From Girardinichthys multiradiatus (Eukaryota; Chordata; Actinopteri; Cyprinodontiformes; Goodeidae): a stretch of 64,000 nucleotides of DNA. Location of the stretch: NCBI RefSeq assembly GCF_021462225.1, contig NC_061804.1:13799740-13863739 (forward strand), read 5' to 3'. The position numbers and the translations under genes are program-made. The notes beneath the pieces were generated by a model, which searched no databases, was not told the origin of the DNA, and saw nothing but the letters and a program-made list of their open reading frames with translations. Positions 41,401 through 48,384 of the stretch are shown here, piece after piece (positions within the stretch are counted from its first letter, which is position 1; each line of letters starts with the position of its first letter).

Positions 41401-44400
41401 TTTGCTCTAAGACTGATGCCAGGCACCCAACCCCCTTTAGTCCACACACACACAGCATTTCTGTTGTTGGCGCAGACCATGGCACCTTTACAGCCACGGA
41501 ACGTGCTCTGGCACAGACGATGGCCAAAGTGCAATCAGCACCACACAGAGGTGAGCTTTGAGGTCTGCAAGTAATTATATCTACCAACAGATATGTGGTG
41601 GGAGCAGTATCTTTCACTAAAAAAGTTATTTACAACTAAAAACAGCACTTCCCCCAAGTGGCATGCCTGACTGAACGAGAATGAGCCAAGAACATACCAA
41701 TGTGCATAGAGCCTGCAAATCATCTCAGGGAGTATTGAGTGTCATGCTAACCAGCTCTATGACGCATTGCTCAGTGAAGTTCTGTATAATCTTAAGCACT
41801 TCCAAAGCTTGTTGCTGCTTAGTAACATTACAGTCTGCTCTGCATTTGCTGTATGCACTTCTGATCTTTGCCCAAAAATATGTTTCAAACATCGTCTGTT
41901 CTTATTCCCTTTACCATACTTTATTAATTTCCCTTTTAGGGGAAAATTATTTTATTCTATTAACTTTTAGTCAACTTCCATCTGCACCTACTACATAGGA
42001 TTCACAATATGACTGCAAACATGTCTATTATCTTATACATTATCTTATATCCTGCATACCTCTATAAGAACAAATTTGTGTCCGACAGACAACATCCAAA
42101 AATTTTAATTGAGCCATCTGCGTTCCTAATTTCATACTTCGATATAAACATCATTTCTACAATACAGATTCTGAATATTAATTAAAGCCAAGCTATTACA
42201 CTTTACATCATAAAGTAAGAGGCTGCGGGTTCAAGCACACACAGCATACAGACATGAAATATAAATATATAAACTTTAGAGGAAATAAAATAAAGGTTAA
42301 AAAGAAACTATATATATATATATACACAGGGGTTGGACAATGAAACTGAAACACCTGGTTTTAGACCACAATAATTTATTAGTATGGTGTAGAGCCTCCT
42401 TTTACGGCCAATACAGCATCAATTCATCTTGGGAATGTCATATACAAGTCCTGCACAGTGGTCAGAGGGATTTTAAGCCATTCTTCTTGCAGGATAGTGG
42501 CCAGGTCACTACGTGATACTGGTGGAGGAAAATGTTTCCTGACTCGCTCCTCCAAAACACCCCAAAGTGGCTCAATAATATTTAGATCTGGTGACTGTGC
42601 AGGCCATGGAAGATGTTCAACTTCACTTTCATGTTCATCAAACCAATCTTTCACCAGTCTTGCTGTGTGTATTGGTGCATTGTCATCCTGATACACGGCA
42701 CCACCTTCAGGATACAATGTTTGAACCATTGGATGCACATGGTCCTCAAGAATGGTTCGGTAGTCCTTGGCAGTGACGCGCACATCTAGCACAAGTATTG
42801 GGCCAAGGGAATGCCATGATATGGCAGCCCAAACCATCACTGATCCACCCCCATGCTTCACTCTGGGCATGCAACAGTCTGGGTGGTACGCTTCTTTGGG
42901 GCTTCTCCACACTGTAACTCTCCTGGATGTGGGGAAAACAGTAAAGGTGGACTCATCAGAGAACAATACATGTTTCACATTGTCCACAGCCCAAGATTTA
43001 CGCTCCTTGCACCATTGAAACTGACGTTTGGCATTGGCATGAGTGACCAAAGGTTTGGCTATAGCAGCCCGGCCGTGTATATTGACTCTGTGGAGCTCCT
43101 GACGGACAGTTCTGGTGAAAACAGGAGAGTTGAGGTGCACATTTAATTCTGCTGTGATTTGGGCAGCCGTGGATTTATGTTTTTTGGATACAATCCGGGT
43201 TAGCACCCGAACATCCCTTTCAGACAGCTTCCTCTTGCGTCCACAGTTAATCCTGTTGGATGTGGTTCGTCCTTCTTGGTGGTATGCTGACATTACCCTG
43301 GATACCGTGGCTCTTGATACATCACAAAGACTTGCTGTCTTGGTCACAGATGCACCAGCAAGACGTGCACCAACAATTTGTCCTCTTTTGAACTCTGGTA
43401 TGTCACTCATAATGTTGTGTGCATTTCAATATTTTTTAGCAAAACTGTGCTCTTACCCTGCTGATTGAACCTTCACACTCTGCTCTTACTGGTGCAATGT
43501 GCAATCAATGAAGACTGGCTACCAGGCTGGTCCAATTTAGCCATGAAACCTCCCACACTAAAATGACAGGTGTTTCAGTTTCATTCTCCAACCCCTGTAT
43601 GTACTAGGGTAGTCAAAATAGTCGATTACAAAAATTAAATATTCGAAGAAACTAATGTGTCAAAATAGATACAAACTGACTCGCATTTTTCCAAATTGTC
43701 GCACCGCTTTCGACAGCAGCGCTGCAACAACAGACACTCAGCCCCTCGCCTCCTTGCAGCCACTCACCTGACCAGGAAGTGTTAAACACTGCTAATATGG
43801 CGAGTACATCCAGAAAATAAAAAATATATATATACGTGACCCTCTTTAACTGACAAGACAAACGCAGAAGTGTTTTTTGGAGGAAAAACCAAAATACTGA
43901 AGGATGCCACATGCTAACACAATGACACTGATGTTTGCTACTTGAAAAGGTCAGTAAGGCTCTTGTTTCTGCAACACTGAAATGGTAAACCTCCCGCACA
44001 GCATAAGATAATGCTATCGCTTAAATATTAGCTTTGGACCAGACAGCCCAATGATGGTGTTCTGCAGGTCTGAACTACCCCACCAAGATCTGCACAGTTC
44101 TGAACTACCCAACGCTCAGTTCTAATGACTTAACGCTCCATTCTACTAAGGTATGAATTGACACAAGAAAATCAGCTGACAGTTCAATTGGTTAGTAAAT
44201 AGTGAAGCAACAAAACAAACCATTGCGCTCGCCCTCCATTAATCCGTTTAGTTCTAAATGCATTGGAGGCCAATGCGGGCAACAATAACAGGTTATGGTA
44301 GAGGCTGACAATTAGAGCAGAAAAAAGTAGCAACCTGTAGCAACTTACCGTGCTGGTGTAATTGATCCTTAAAGAAAATATTCGGTAAAATTACCGGAAA

Positions 44401-47400
44401 GAAAACAAACATGGCTGCTGCTAAATACATTTGCATGGATCAGATCCTTGTTTACAATTTAAAAATGTTTTGTGTGCGCCAGACCCAAGTTTGTTTTGAA
44501 ACTATTTTTGTCCCCTTAGTAGTAACATTTATTTGTATCAACAGGCAAACAGAAGTACACTAAAGATGAGCAATTATAATAAAAGAACTGCATGACTGAA
44601 TCAAAGGTACATACCTCCTAAAGGTATATTGACACTTATCTACTGTTTTGCCAAACAGGGAAGTGACACTTTTGAATTATATATTTTTTCTAAACATGGG
44701 CTGAATTGTCCCCCACTTATTGGTTTTGCCCTAATTAAGGAAGTTAAAATACTCTCATATTGTAATTAGAATCATGTCCCTGTAAGGTGTTCATTGTGTT
44801 CATCAGAGAGACAGCCTGGGGAAAGAAACTGTATCTGTGGCAGCTGGTTGCTACAAAGAGTTGTCTGCAGCGCCGACCTGAAGTTAAAACTCTACAGTTT
44901 GGGTCCAGGATGTGCAGAGTCTGCCGAGATGTCAACAGCCCATTTCCTGACTCTAGACGTGCAGAAGTCCCAGATGGAGGGAAGGTCAGCCCCAACGATC
45001 CTCTCTGCAGACCCAACTCTTCACTGTAGTCTAGATCTGTCCTGTTGTGGATGGGCCAAACCACACAGTGATGGATGATCACAGGACACACTGAATAATG
45101 GCAGTGTAGACGATGAGCTGCAGCTCCTCTGGAAGGTTGTACTTTTAGAGTTGCTGCAGGAAGTACAATCTCTGCTGGGACTTCTTCCAAACAGTGTCCA
45201 GGTGTGAGGACCAGTTCAGGTCCCGAGAAAGGGTGGTTCTTACGAACCGGAAGTGATCCACAGTAGACACGTTGTTGTTGAGGATGGTGAGGGGGAGGGA
45301 GTCGCCATTGTCCTGGATCAGACCAAGGACAGTGGTCTCATCTGCAAACTTTAGGAGTTTCTGAGAGAAGGGTCCACTGAGGTACAGTCATTTGTGTATA
45401 GAAAGGAGTGTTCAGAGAACACTTCCGTCTATGGGGATGTGTGTTCTCTCTACACTGCCCTCAGTAGTTTGTCAACAGTAGTTTTAAACCACCGTTACTC
45501 TAATATTGCTGTACAAAATACTTTTTTTTTGCCAAAATCTGAAATGTATCAGTTATCTGTGAGAAAGCTGGCCCTTATAAAAAACTTTTAATAACTTACT
45601 TGTTACCTTCACACAACCAGTCAGTGCGAAAAAAACTGTATGCATTGTATTTTCTCTCAGATGATGAAATGTGGCCGACACAACCAAACCAATAAGAGTG
45701 ATGGGTGAAGCCATTTAGTTTACGAACTCGGCTGCATGTTTCCACAGCTGAAAATTATTTTTTTAAAAACAAATGTATTTGTAAAACAAGTGAAAAGGTG
45801 TAGTAGCCTCCATTCCTCGCCCCATTTTAAAATGTAATTGTCCCATACAATGAACAAGGGTGTTCAGGTGGCAACAACTGCATCTTCAAGCATTTATAAA
45901 AATGCTTGATCAGGGGTAATCCTGGTCTATTTTTATTTGAAGAATTGTTTAAATTCAGACACACTGGAGGAATTCTAAGCACGCCATGGTACTGCATCTT
46001 GATGGGATTTAAGTTCGGACTTTGACTACAACACTCCAAAACCTTTGTATTTTTGAACCACTGAGAGGTAGACTAGCTGGTATGCTTTCGGATCACTTTC
46101 ATAACCCAACTACGCTTGAGCTCAAGTCACATTAACTGACGCAAGTGATGCATGCAGTGTTTTGGATGTACTGGTTTCTTTGGTGACACCGTCACAAACG
46201 GGTCTTCCTTCCATCTTGGTGGTGGTGGTGACGCATTTCTCTTGTCAAGTTAATGTGCTCCTGGAGTAATTTTGGTAAGACAACCGATCAAGGGAAGGTT
46301 CATCATTGTTTTATGTTTTCTCTATTTGTGGATAATGGTTTTGGTTCACATTTCGCAAGACAAGTGTGCAGAATGATACATGCCAACAGCTTTGTTCCTG
46401 CATTTCTTTAGATTGGGACCTAATGTGATACCTTTTTTAGATCTTTTAGTACCTTCATGTTGTCAGAAAGATTGTATTTAAGTATAGATTCTTCAGGTCT
46501 GGCACCAATTAGGCCCGAGTGTGACATAAACTCATCTTTAAAGAAAATTTGTTTAATCGGTTAATTCATGATTTAATAAGAGGGCAATTACTTTTCACAC
46601 TGGTGCACGTTGGTTTGCAAAGGTTTTACCCCTTAATATTTAAAATCTTCATCTGAAAAATACTTTTTGGATTTACTCAGGTAACCCTTGTCTAACTAAA
46701 ATTTATCTGGTGATCTGAAACATTTAAGCGTGTCAAAAAAGCTATGCTGTAGCTTGTATTTACAGAACGTGCATAACTGAGCTTAAACCCCGGTGCATTT
46801 TGTTAATGCAGGACTAGTATAATGTAGACATATGGCAGCATATGCCAAAATTTAACAACATAAATAGCCCTCACGTGATTATCAGAACACTGTTTTACAC
46901 TCCTGTATCAGATGCATGGTCTGGGATTGATCTAAAGGGGCCAACTGAAGCAATAACATCCTCTTCACCCCAACATCATAGCACACGCTGCCCTCGGCTA
47001 ACCACACTGACGGAGAACAAAAATCTGGAGAAGCCACTTTTGCTTTGCTCCATCTAAACTAATAATAGGCAGCGGTTGAAACACAAATGCATGATTTTTC
47101 ATAACCATGGACGCGTAAAATAAAAGCCGTAACCAAAAACAAAAGGGGGATAACTCATTTAGGAAACACGAGGAGAAACAAAGAGGACGCTGCTTCTGGA
47201 ACTCCTAACACACTAGCTGATAAGACCAAACCTAAAATGCATAGTATTTATTGGTAATTGTTGGTAAACAACAGAGGAACAAGAATGGTTTAGTAAATGA
47301 GCAAAAAGTGGTTGCTAAGGAATGAAGAAACCATCACAGCGCGTGCTGCAGCCTCGCTCTGCGCTAGCATTAGCATGTTAGCTAACCGTACCAACAGGCA

Positions 47401-47701
47401 CAACACGTCTCCCACGTCTACATGGAGTTTGCCTCACTGAAGTTGAAATAACTAAATTATACACATCCGTTGCGTGCATTCCGTCCTTAATTTAAAACAT
47501 ATCTCCCGAAAACTGTTAGACACCCACACAACGAACTCAAAAAATTAGAAATAACGTCAGCATTGCCAACGTTAAGACACACAACATTGACACACAAAAA
47601 AAATGGTACCTGAAAGCTGGGTCCTCCTTGCTACATCTTGGCGGCGGTGACGACAGCGCATTTTTCTTGTTAAAAAGTTTCTGAAAGAGAGTCGGAGGCA
47701 T
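5400..47701 (-). CDS. fnip1: fnip1, folliculin-interacting protein 1 (18 coding exons, complete)
   Basis: FNIP1 pairs with folliculin (FLCN). The complex is recruited to lysosomes in amino-acid starvation and acts as a GAP for RagC/D. FNIP1 also binds AMPK and inhibits the HSP90 ATPase. I joined 18 exons: 47610-47701, 30359-30488, 27754-27888, 27306-27406, 26835-26909, 26516-26607, 25562-25645, 21179-21250, 19751-19886, 18126-18327, 17771-17856, 12311-12457, 9001-9170, 6519-8145, 6208-6373, 5789-5989, 5562-5677 and 5400-5478. All junctions are GT-AG and phase-compatible. The total is 3711 nt, or 1236 aa plus stop, against about 1166 aa in human. Diagnostic strings include [10 protein letters not shown] (start), [36 protein letters not shown] [38 protein letters not shown] and [12 protein letters not shown] (end). 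The extra length lies mostly in exon 14, the disordered linker. FNIP2 is excluded by the best-matching strings and by synteny. Confidence 0.95.
5562..5677 (-). CDS. fnip1: fnip1 exon 17
   Basis: This exon encodes residues 1173-1210, including [16 protein letters not shown] and [11 protein letters not shown]. The acceptor is ATTAG|TGT and the donor GG|GTAAGC. Phase 2 at the donor completes a Gly codon with exon 18. Confidence 0.94.
5789..5989 (-). CDS. fnip1: fnip1 exon 16
   Basis: This exon encodes residues 1106-1172: [42 protein letters not shown] and NLSPNF. These are hallmark FNIP C-terminal motifs. The acceptor is GTGTAG|CAT and the donor TTT|GTATGT, both phase 0. Confidence 0.95.
6208..6373 (-). 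CDS. fnip1: fnip1 exon 15
   Basis: This exon encodes residues 1050-1105, with [15 protein letters not shown] and [14 protein letters not shown]. It starts in phase 2, giving [12 protein letters not shown] across the junction, and ends CAG|GTAAAG. Confidence 0.95.
6519..8145 (-). CDS. fnip1: fnip1 exon 14 (large linker exon)
   Basis: This 1.6-kb exon encodes residues 508-1049. It opens with the conserved block [22 protein letters not shown] and [10 protein letters not shown] long, low-complexity, Ser/Glu-rich linker follows, including an acidic run near 7735-7760. Then come [14 protein letters not shown], a Cys-rich cluster (residues 966-993, at 6689-6772) and the Ser cluster [13 protein letters not shown] (residues 1022-1034). 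The Ser cluster matches the human CK2 and O-GlcNAc sites around Ser938 that control HSP90 interaction. The Cys degron that follows the HxN/S stretch in mammals is not visible here. Confidence 0.95.
8146..9000 (-). other. fnip1 intron 13
   Basis: This 855-bp intron has no recognised repeat. A CTCF-like core, CAGTAGGTGGCAGCA, sits at 8471-8485. Confidence 0.6.
8471..8485 (+). promoter_or_regulatory. CTCF-like core motif
   Basis: CAGTAGGTGGCAGCA resembles the CTCF core (CCANYAGRKGGCRS), with one mismatch at the first position. It is a pattern match only. Confidence 0.3.
9001..9170 (-). CDS. fnip1: fnip1 exon 13
   Basis: This exon encodes residues 451-507, with [35 protein letters not shown] and [10 protein letters not shown]. 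The acceptor is TTCCAG|G and the donor CTTG|GTGAG. Confidence 0.95.
9746..11355 (-). mobile_element. Tc1-like transposon, copy 1 (complete, TA-flanked)
   Basis: This is a 1610-bp DNA transposon bounded by TA on both sides (9744-9745 and 11356-11357). The ends are long inverted repeats that begin CAGGTCCTTCTCAAAATATT and run inward for roughly 200 bp. The right end is the reverse complement (GAGAAGGACCTG). A single transposase gene lies inside on the minus strand. It sits in fnip1 intron 12 with the transposase in the gene's own direction. Confidence 0.95.
10023..11027 (-). CDS. Tc1-like transposase, copy 1 (DD34E)
   Basis: This intact 334-residue cut-and-paste transposase has two N-terminal helix-turn-helix motifs (around 8-48, containing [12 protein letters not shown], and 55-110) and a [10 protein letters not shown] linker. 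The DDE catalytic domain carries VLFSDES (first Asp), [11 protein letters not shown] (second Asp) and LNPIENLW (Glu). Exactly 34 residues separate the second Asp from the Glu. The usual NSPDLNP is NSLDLNP here. It may be active or only recently inactivated. Confidence 0.93.
   Translation of the reverse strand: MGKTADLTAVQKATIDTLKQEGKTQKDISERIGCSQSAVSRHLSGKSVGRKKCGRKRCTTRRGDRTLRKIVEKGRFQTLGDLRKQWTESGVETSRATVHRRVQEMGYRCHIPQVKPLLNQKQRQKHLTWATEKQHWTVAQWSKVLFSDESKFCMSFRNQGARVWRKTGEKEMPKCQKSSVKYPQSVMVWGAVSAAGVGPLCFIKGRVNAASYQEILEHFMLPSAEKLYGDEDFIFQHDLAPAHSAKTTGKWFTDHGITVLNWPANSLDLNPIENLWDILKRTLRDSKPNTLDELKAAIEASWASIRPQQCHRLIASMPRRIEAVISAKGFPTKY
12311..12457 (-). CDS. fnip1: fnip1 exon 12
   Basis: This exon encodes residues 402-450, with [22 protein letters not shown] and MEQASKNQ. 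The acceptor is CTCCAG|G. The donor is weak, CA|GTTGAGT, but joining there restores the conserved KNQFLPAL junction. Confidence 0.92.
12850..14031 (-). mobile_element. 5'-truncated non-LTR retrotransposon fragment (LINE)
   Basis: This is the C-terminal half of a reverse transcriptase gene on the minus strand, GC-rich against AT-rich flanks. The upstream part reads [17 protein letters not shown]. After a TAG nonsense codon at 13846-13844 it continues [27 protein letters not shown] (FADD catalytic motif) and [13 protein letters not shown], ending PPRPGPG plus stop. The type is common in fish and may be RTE/Rex3-like. I could not fix the clade. A possible 7-bp target duplication, CCAAAGC, occurs at 12843-12849 and 14032-14038. 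Confidence 0.85.
12870..13829 (-). pseudogene. LINE reverse transcriptase fragment (open portion)
   Basis: This open frame of 319 codons follows the in-frame TAG of the element. It covers the second half of the RT palm (FADDVVLL), the thumb and the C-terminal domain. It lacks an endonuclease domain and the N-terminal RT motifs, so it is a dead fragment despite its length. Confidence 0.85.
17771..17856 (-). CDS. fnip1: fnip1 exon 11
   Basis: This exon encodes residues 374-401, [18 protein letters not shown] to GLNEFR. The acceptor is TTCAAG|GCC and the donor AG|GTTGGG. Confidence 0.94.
17871..17888. repeat. (CA)n microsatellite
   Basis: Nine uninterrupted CA units lie within fnip1 intron 10, about 15 bp from the exon 11 acceptor. 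Confidence 0.9.
18126..18327 (-). CDS. fnip1: fnip1 exon 10
   Basis: This exon encodes residues 306-373, with [25 protein letters not shown] and [18 protein letters not shown]. This is the conserved Longin/DENN junction region of FNIP proteins. It is phase 2 at the start (completing Trp) and phase 0 at CAG|GTACAT. Confidence 0.95.
18328..19750 (-). other. fnip1 intron 9
   Basis: This 1.4-kb AT-rich intron has no recognised element. Short A-runs lie near 19204-19220. Confidence 0.55.
19751..19886 (-). CDS. fnip1: fnip1 exon 9
   Basis: This exon encodes residues 261-305: [30 protein letters not shown] and LENGVFPRW. The acceptor is CAACAG|CC and the donor ATG|GTAAGA. Confidence 0.94.
20919..20937. 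repeat. 19-base G homopolymer
   Basis: A run of 19 G (19 C on the fnip1 sense strand) lies in intron 8. It is likely length-polymorphic and prone to sequencing error. Confidence 0.9.
21179..21250 (-). CDS. fnip1: fnip1 exon 8
   Basis: This exon encodes residues 237-260, [27 protein letters not shown] and DSGIARS are conserved FNIP1 signatures. The acceptor is CTCTAG|GC and the donor CAG|GTAGG. Confidence 0.93.
21394..22962 (-). mobile_element. Tc1-like transposon, copy 2
   Basis: This is a second copy of the element at 9746-11355, in the same orientation, 1569 bp long and flanked by TA (21392-21393 and 22963-22964). It is nearly identical along its length, but the right end reads GAAGGACCAG instead of GAAGGACCTG and the transposase has an in-frame 42-bp deletion. 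Few differences imply that both copies are young. Confidence 0.95.
21672..22634 (-). CDS. Tc1-like transposase, copy 2 (14-residue internal deletion)
   Basis: This 320-residue transposase differs from copy 1 by about ten substitutions and by loss of the [14 protein letters not shown] segment between the DNA-binding and catalytic domains. [16 protein letters not shown] and [10 protein letters not shown] are all present, so the DD34E triad is intact. The lost linker probably impairs function, though this is untested. Confidence 0.9.
   Translation of the reverse strand: MGKTADLTAVQKATIDTLKQEGKTQKEISERIGCSQSAVSRHLSGKSVGRKKCGRKRCTTRRGDRTLRKIVEKGQFQTLGDLQKQWTESGVETSRATVHRRVQEMGYRCRIPQTWATEKQHWTVAQWSKVLFSDESKFCMSFGNQGARVWRKTGEKEMPKCQKSSVKYPQSVMVWGAVSAAGVGPLCFINGRVNAASYQEIVEHFMLPSAEKLYGDEDFIFQHDLAPAHSAKTTGKWFTDHGITVLNWPANSPDLNPIENLWDIVKRTLRDSRPNTLDELKAAIEASWASIRPQQCHRLIASMPRRIEAVISAKGFPTKY
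23991..24190. mobile_element. MITE-like repeat with imperfect terminal inverted repeats
   Basis: The left end, CTCCAGTACTCGAGG, is mirrored by the right end, which reads CTCCAGTGCTCGAGG on the opposite strand. The internal text (LINE-free, with CAGGTGTGCAGGACC) is of a type I recall as highly repeated in teleost genomes. There is no coding capacity. Confidence 0.55.
25562..25645 (-). CDS. fnip1: fnip1 exon 7
   Basis: This exon encodes residues 209-236, [19 protein letters not shown] then IKSASFFS. The acceptor is GCCCAG|GA. An inner CAG (TTCTCAG) would break the frame. The donor is CAG|GTTGGC. Confidence 0.94.
26516..26607 (-). CDS. fnip1: fnip1 exon 6
   Basis: This exon encodes residues 178-208, [17 protein letters not shown] to LIVNIG. 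The LQDSLEF block carries one of the AMPK-targeted regions known in mammals. The acceptor is GTGCAG|G and the donor ATAG|GTAACC. Confidence 0.93.
26835..26909 (-). CDS. fnip1: fnip1 exon 5
   Basis: This exon encodes residues 153-177, [17 protein letters not shown] to YGSFNT. The acceptor is ATATCAG|A and the donor AC|GTAAGC. Confidence 0.93.
27306..27406 (-). CDS. fnip1: fnip1 exon 4
   Basis: This exon encodes residues 120-152, [18 protein letters not shown] and [13 protein letters not shown]. This is the Longin-domain core. The acceptor is TTTTTAG|GGT and the donor CAG|GTAAG. Confidence 0.95.
27754..27888 (-). CDS. fnip1: fnip1 exon 3
   Basis: This exon encodes residues 75-119, [17 protein letters not shown] followed by a Ser-rich stretch to HRFQ. 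The acceptor is TCGCAG|AGC and the donor CAG|GTATTG. Confidence 0.94.
27889..30358 (-). other. fnip1 intron 2
   Basis: This 2.5-kb intron has no element I recognise. It is AT-rich with GT-rich patches near 28660-28690. Confidence 0.5.
30359..30488 (-). CDS. fnip1: fnip1 exon 2
   Basis: This exon encodes residues 31-74, [31 protein letters not shown] and [12 protein letters not shown]. The block is near-identical to human FNIP1. The acceptor is TTTAG|C and the donor ACC|GTGAGT. Confidence 0.96.
31003..31105. repeat. dispersed repeat fragment
   Basis: The string CTAGGGCTGCATAACATATC followed by ATATTGTCATCACAATATC matches a repeat type I remember as common in fish (GGGCTGCACGATAT...). Its class is uncertain, possibly a hAT MITE. 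Confidence 0.4.
33777..33804. repeat. C19-AA-G7 homopolymer pair
   Basis: Nineteen C, two A and seven G are contiguous. The arrangement could fold as a hairpin. The opposite strand, which is the fnip1 sense strand, carries the G19 run. Confidence 0.9.
35881..35932. repeat. GT/CA microsatellite with inverted symmetry
   Basis: TGTGTGTTGGG is followed by CACACACACATGCACAC and then GTGGTGTGTGTGTGTGTGG. Neighbouring GT and CA tracts can pair as a stem. Confidence 0.8.
36753..36952 (+). mobile_element. tRNA-derived SINE, copy 1
   Basis: An A-box-like GGTGTAGGGGTTAAGC (around 36773-36788), a decayed B-box region (GGCTGTCCCGGGCCC) and a C/T-rich body (CTCTCTCTCCCCC) are followed by an A-rich tail. 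Segments match the copy at 56251, for example TCCTCGA and GTCTTCCC. Confidence 0.65.
39600..39735. repeat. dispersed repeat-like segment
   Basis: TTCATTTAACCAGATGAAAG, then CACAAGGGTGACCTGGGCAAG and GCAGCAGCACGTCA, resembles a teleost interspersed repeat I recall. I cannot give its class. Confidence 0.35.
42325..43597 (-). mobile_element. Tc1/mariner element, DD36E type (intact)
   Basis: This DNA transposon of about 1.27 kb is bounded by inverted repeats. The left end is CAGGGGTTGGACAATGAAAC and the right is its near-complement ending CCAACCCCTG|TA. It lies at a (TA)n tract (42309-42324), so the exact left boundary is blurred (TACA before CAGGGG). It encodes one full-length transposase on the minus strand and is unrelated in sequence to the two DD34E copies. 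Confidence 0.9.
42424..43410 (-). CDS. Tc1/mariner transposase, DD36E
   Basis: This intact 328-residue transposase has an N-terminal HTH ([16 protein letters not shown], then [12 protein letters not shown]), a [10 protein letters not shown] linker and a DDE domain. HVLFSDEST carries the first Asp, [11 protein letters not shown] the second and [11 protein letters not shown] the Glu. I count 36 residues between the second Asp and the Glu, against 34 in classical Tc1. Reported DD36E families (for example Incomer) are the obvious comparison. Assignment needs an alignment. Confidence 0.9.
   Translation of the reverse strand: MSDIPEFKRGQIVGARLAGASVTKTASLCDVSRATVSRVMSAYHQEGRTTSNRINCGRKRKLSERDVRVLTRIVSKKHKSTAAQITAELNVHLNSPVFTRTVRQELHRVNIHGRAAIAKPLVTHANAKRQFQWCKERKSWAVDNVKHVLFSDESTFTVFPTSRRVTVWRSPKEAYHPDCCMPRVKHGGGSVMVWAAISWHSLGPILVLDVRVTAKDYRTILEDHVHPMVQTLYPEGGAVYQDDNAPIHTARLVKDWFDEHESEVEHLPWPAQSPDLNIIEPLWGVLEERVRKHFPPPVSRSDLATILQEEWLKIPLTTVQDLYMTFPR
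44775..45380 (-). mobile_element. L2-clade LINE fragment (decayed)
   Basis: The minus strand reads [16 protein letters not shown], then [27 protein letters not shown], a stop, KYNLPEELQ and, after another stop, SSITVWFG. These are hallmark motifs of fish L2-like reverse transcriptase C-termini. Internal residues are missing and at least two stops interrupt it. Confidence 0.75.
45825..46620 (-). mobile_element. Tc1-like relic
   Basis: Scattered matches to a common fish Tc1 family can be read on the plus strand: GGACTTTGACTACAACACTC, GAACCACTGAGAGGTAGAC, GTAATTTTGGTAAGACAACC and GGAAGGTTCATCATTGTTTT, ending GGCAATTACTTTTCACAC. The transposase would be on the minus strand but is broken throughout. 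Confidence 0.65.
47610..47701 (-). CDS. fnip1: fnip1 exon 1 (start)
   Basis: The ATG is at 47701-47699 and encodes [18 protein letters not shown] to DPAF, residues 1-30. Human FNIP1 starts [10 protein letters not shown], so this ATG is preferred over an upstream in-frame ATG at 47728-47726. The donor is CAG|GTACC. The distance to exon 2 is 17.1 kb. Confidence 0.95.
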
Positions 47702-47940
47702 TTTGTACCAAAAATTAATTCGATACAAGCTTTATTTTGTTTTCACATCCAGGAGCGAATCTCGTTCCTTGTAATTGTCTCCATGGGTGTCACAGTCATA
47801 TGACAAGCATTAGTCACAGGGGCTGCTTGGTAATCTGTTACTGTTTTTTGATTGGCGGCTCTTAAAAAGGAAAATACGCGATTGGCTGATATTTTTGGTA
47901 AGGTAATCACGTGGTAAGTGCATTGGCTGTTTTGATGTTT
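47702..47940 (-). promoter_or_regulatory. fnip1 core promoter region with CCAAT boxes and E-box
   Basis: Three ATTGG strings (CCAAT on the sense strand) lie at 47851-47855, 47881-47885 and 47922-47926, spaced about 30 and 41 bp. Between the second and third is TCACGTG (47907-47913), the M-box/CLEAR-type E-box bound by TFEB, TFE3 and MITF. The arrangement suits NF-Y plus MiT/TFE control. The start site itself is not visible. Confidence 0.55.
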
Positions 47941-48128
47941 TGTCGGGAGTTGCAGTGGCGTGAAATTTAACCGCAGAAATCATTTCAAATTCGGCTTCTA
48001 ATCAACTGGCAACACAGGCATCCAATAAATACTTGCAGATTAAAAATATAGTTAGTTGTACTCAGTTAAATATGTAAAAAACAAGTGATCATATACACTT
48101 ATTTTCACAAGGTACCGCAAAATCATTA

Positions 48129-48134
48129 TTTATT
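48129..48134 (-). terminator. candidate meikin poly(A) signal
   Basis: TTTATT on the plus strand is AATAAA on the minus strand, about 690 bp 3' of the meikin stop. It would end meikin some 0.4 kb upstream of the fnip1 start codon. This is a motif match only. Confidence 0.35.
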
Positions 48135-48276
48135 GAAGACGGTTTTAGACTCTTAAGTCAGTCAGTTTGCAAGCTAAAAGTTACACAGAAATACAATGAA
48201 AATCCGACATATATATTGCATATTTTAATTTAGTTTTTCCTTGAAATAAGCAAAATCCATGGAAAAGACAAAGTAA

Positions 48277-48300
48277 CATATATATATATACACACACACA
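48277..48300. repeat. (TA)n(CA)n microsatellite
   Basis: A TA tract passes directly into a CA tract within the inferred meikin 3' UTR. Confidence 0.85.
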
Positions 48301-48369
48301 CGTATTTTTTTTACACAAAAGATAATTGGTACATGAATATTCGTAAATGTTATTAAGTATACACATGTG

Positions 48370-48384
48370 CCATCTAGTGGGTAT
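48370..48384 (-). promoter_or_regulatory. CTCF-like core motif
   Basis: On the minus strand the sequence reads ACCCACTAGATGGCAC, a close match to the CTCF core CCACTAGATGGCAG. It lies between fnip1 and the meikin stop codon. Confidence 0.35.

Larger units (their letters stand above)
30489..47609 (-). other. fnip1 intron 1 (17.1 kb)
   Basis: This large first intron contains a hAT-like fragment near 31000-31100, a C19 tract (33777-33795), a GT/CA palindrome (35881-35932), a SINE (36753-36952), a dispersed repeat (about 39600-39735), an intact DD36E Tc1 element (42325-43597), an L2 fragment (44775-45380) and a Tc1 relic (45825-46620). I found no alternative exon. Open frames at 40645-40872 and 41273-41617 have no recognisable homology. 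Confidence 0.7.

Noticed and set aside
41273..41617. 114-codon minus-strand frame in fnip1 intron 1
   Set aside because: No similarity I can name. Overlapping frames on both strands are equally open, which suggests a GC-richer patch rather than a gene.
47699..47728. In-frame upstream ATG giving MYRINFWYK before MPPTLFQ
   Set aside because: Mammalian FNIP1 begins at the MxPTLFQ methionine, so the extra nine residues are more likely 5' UTR.
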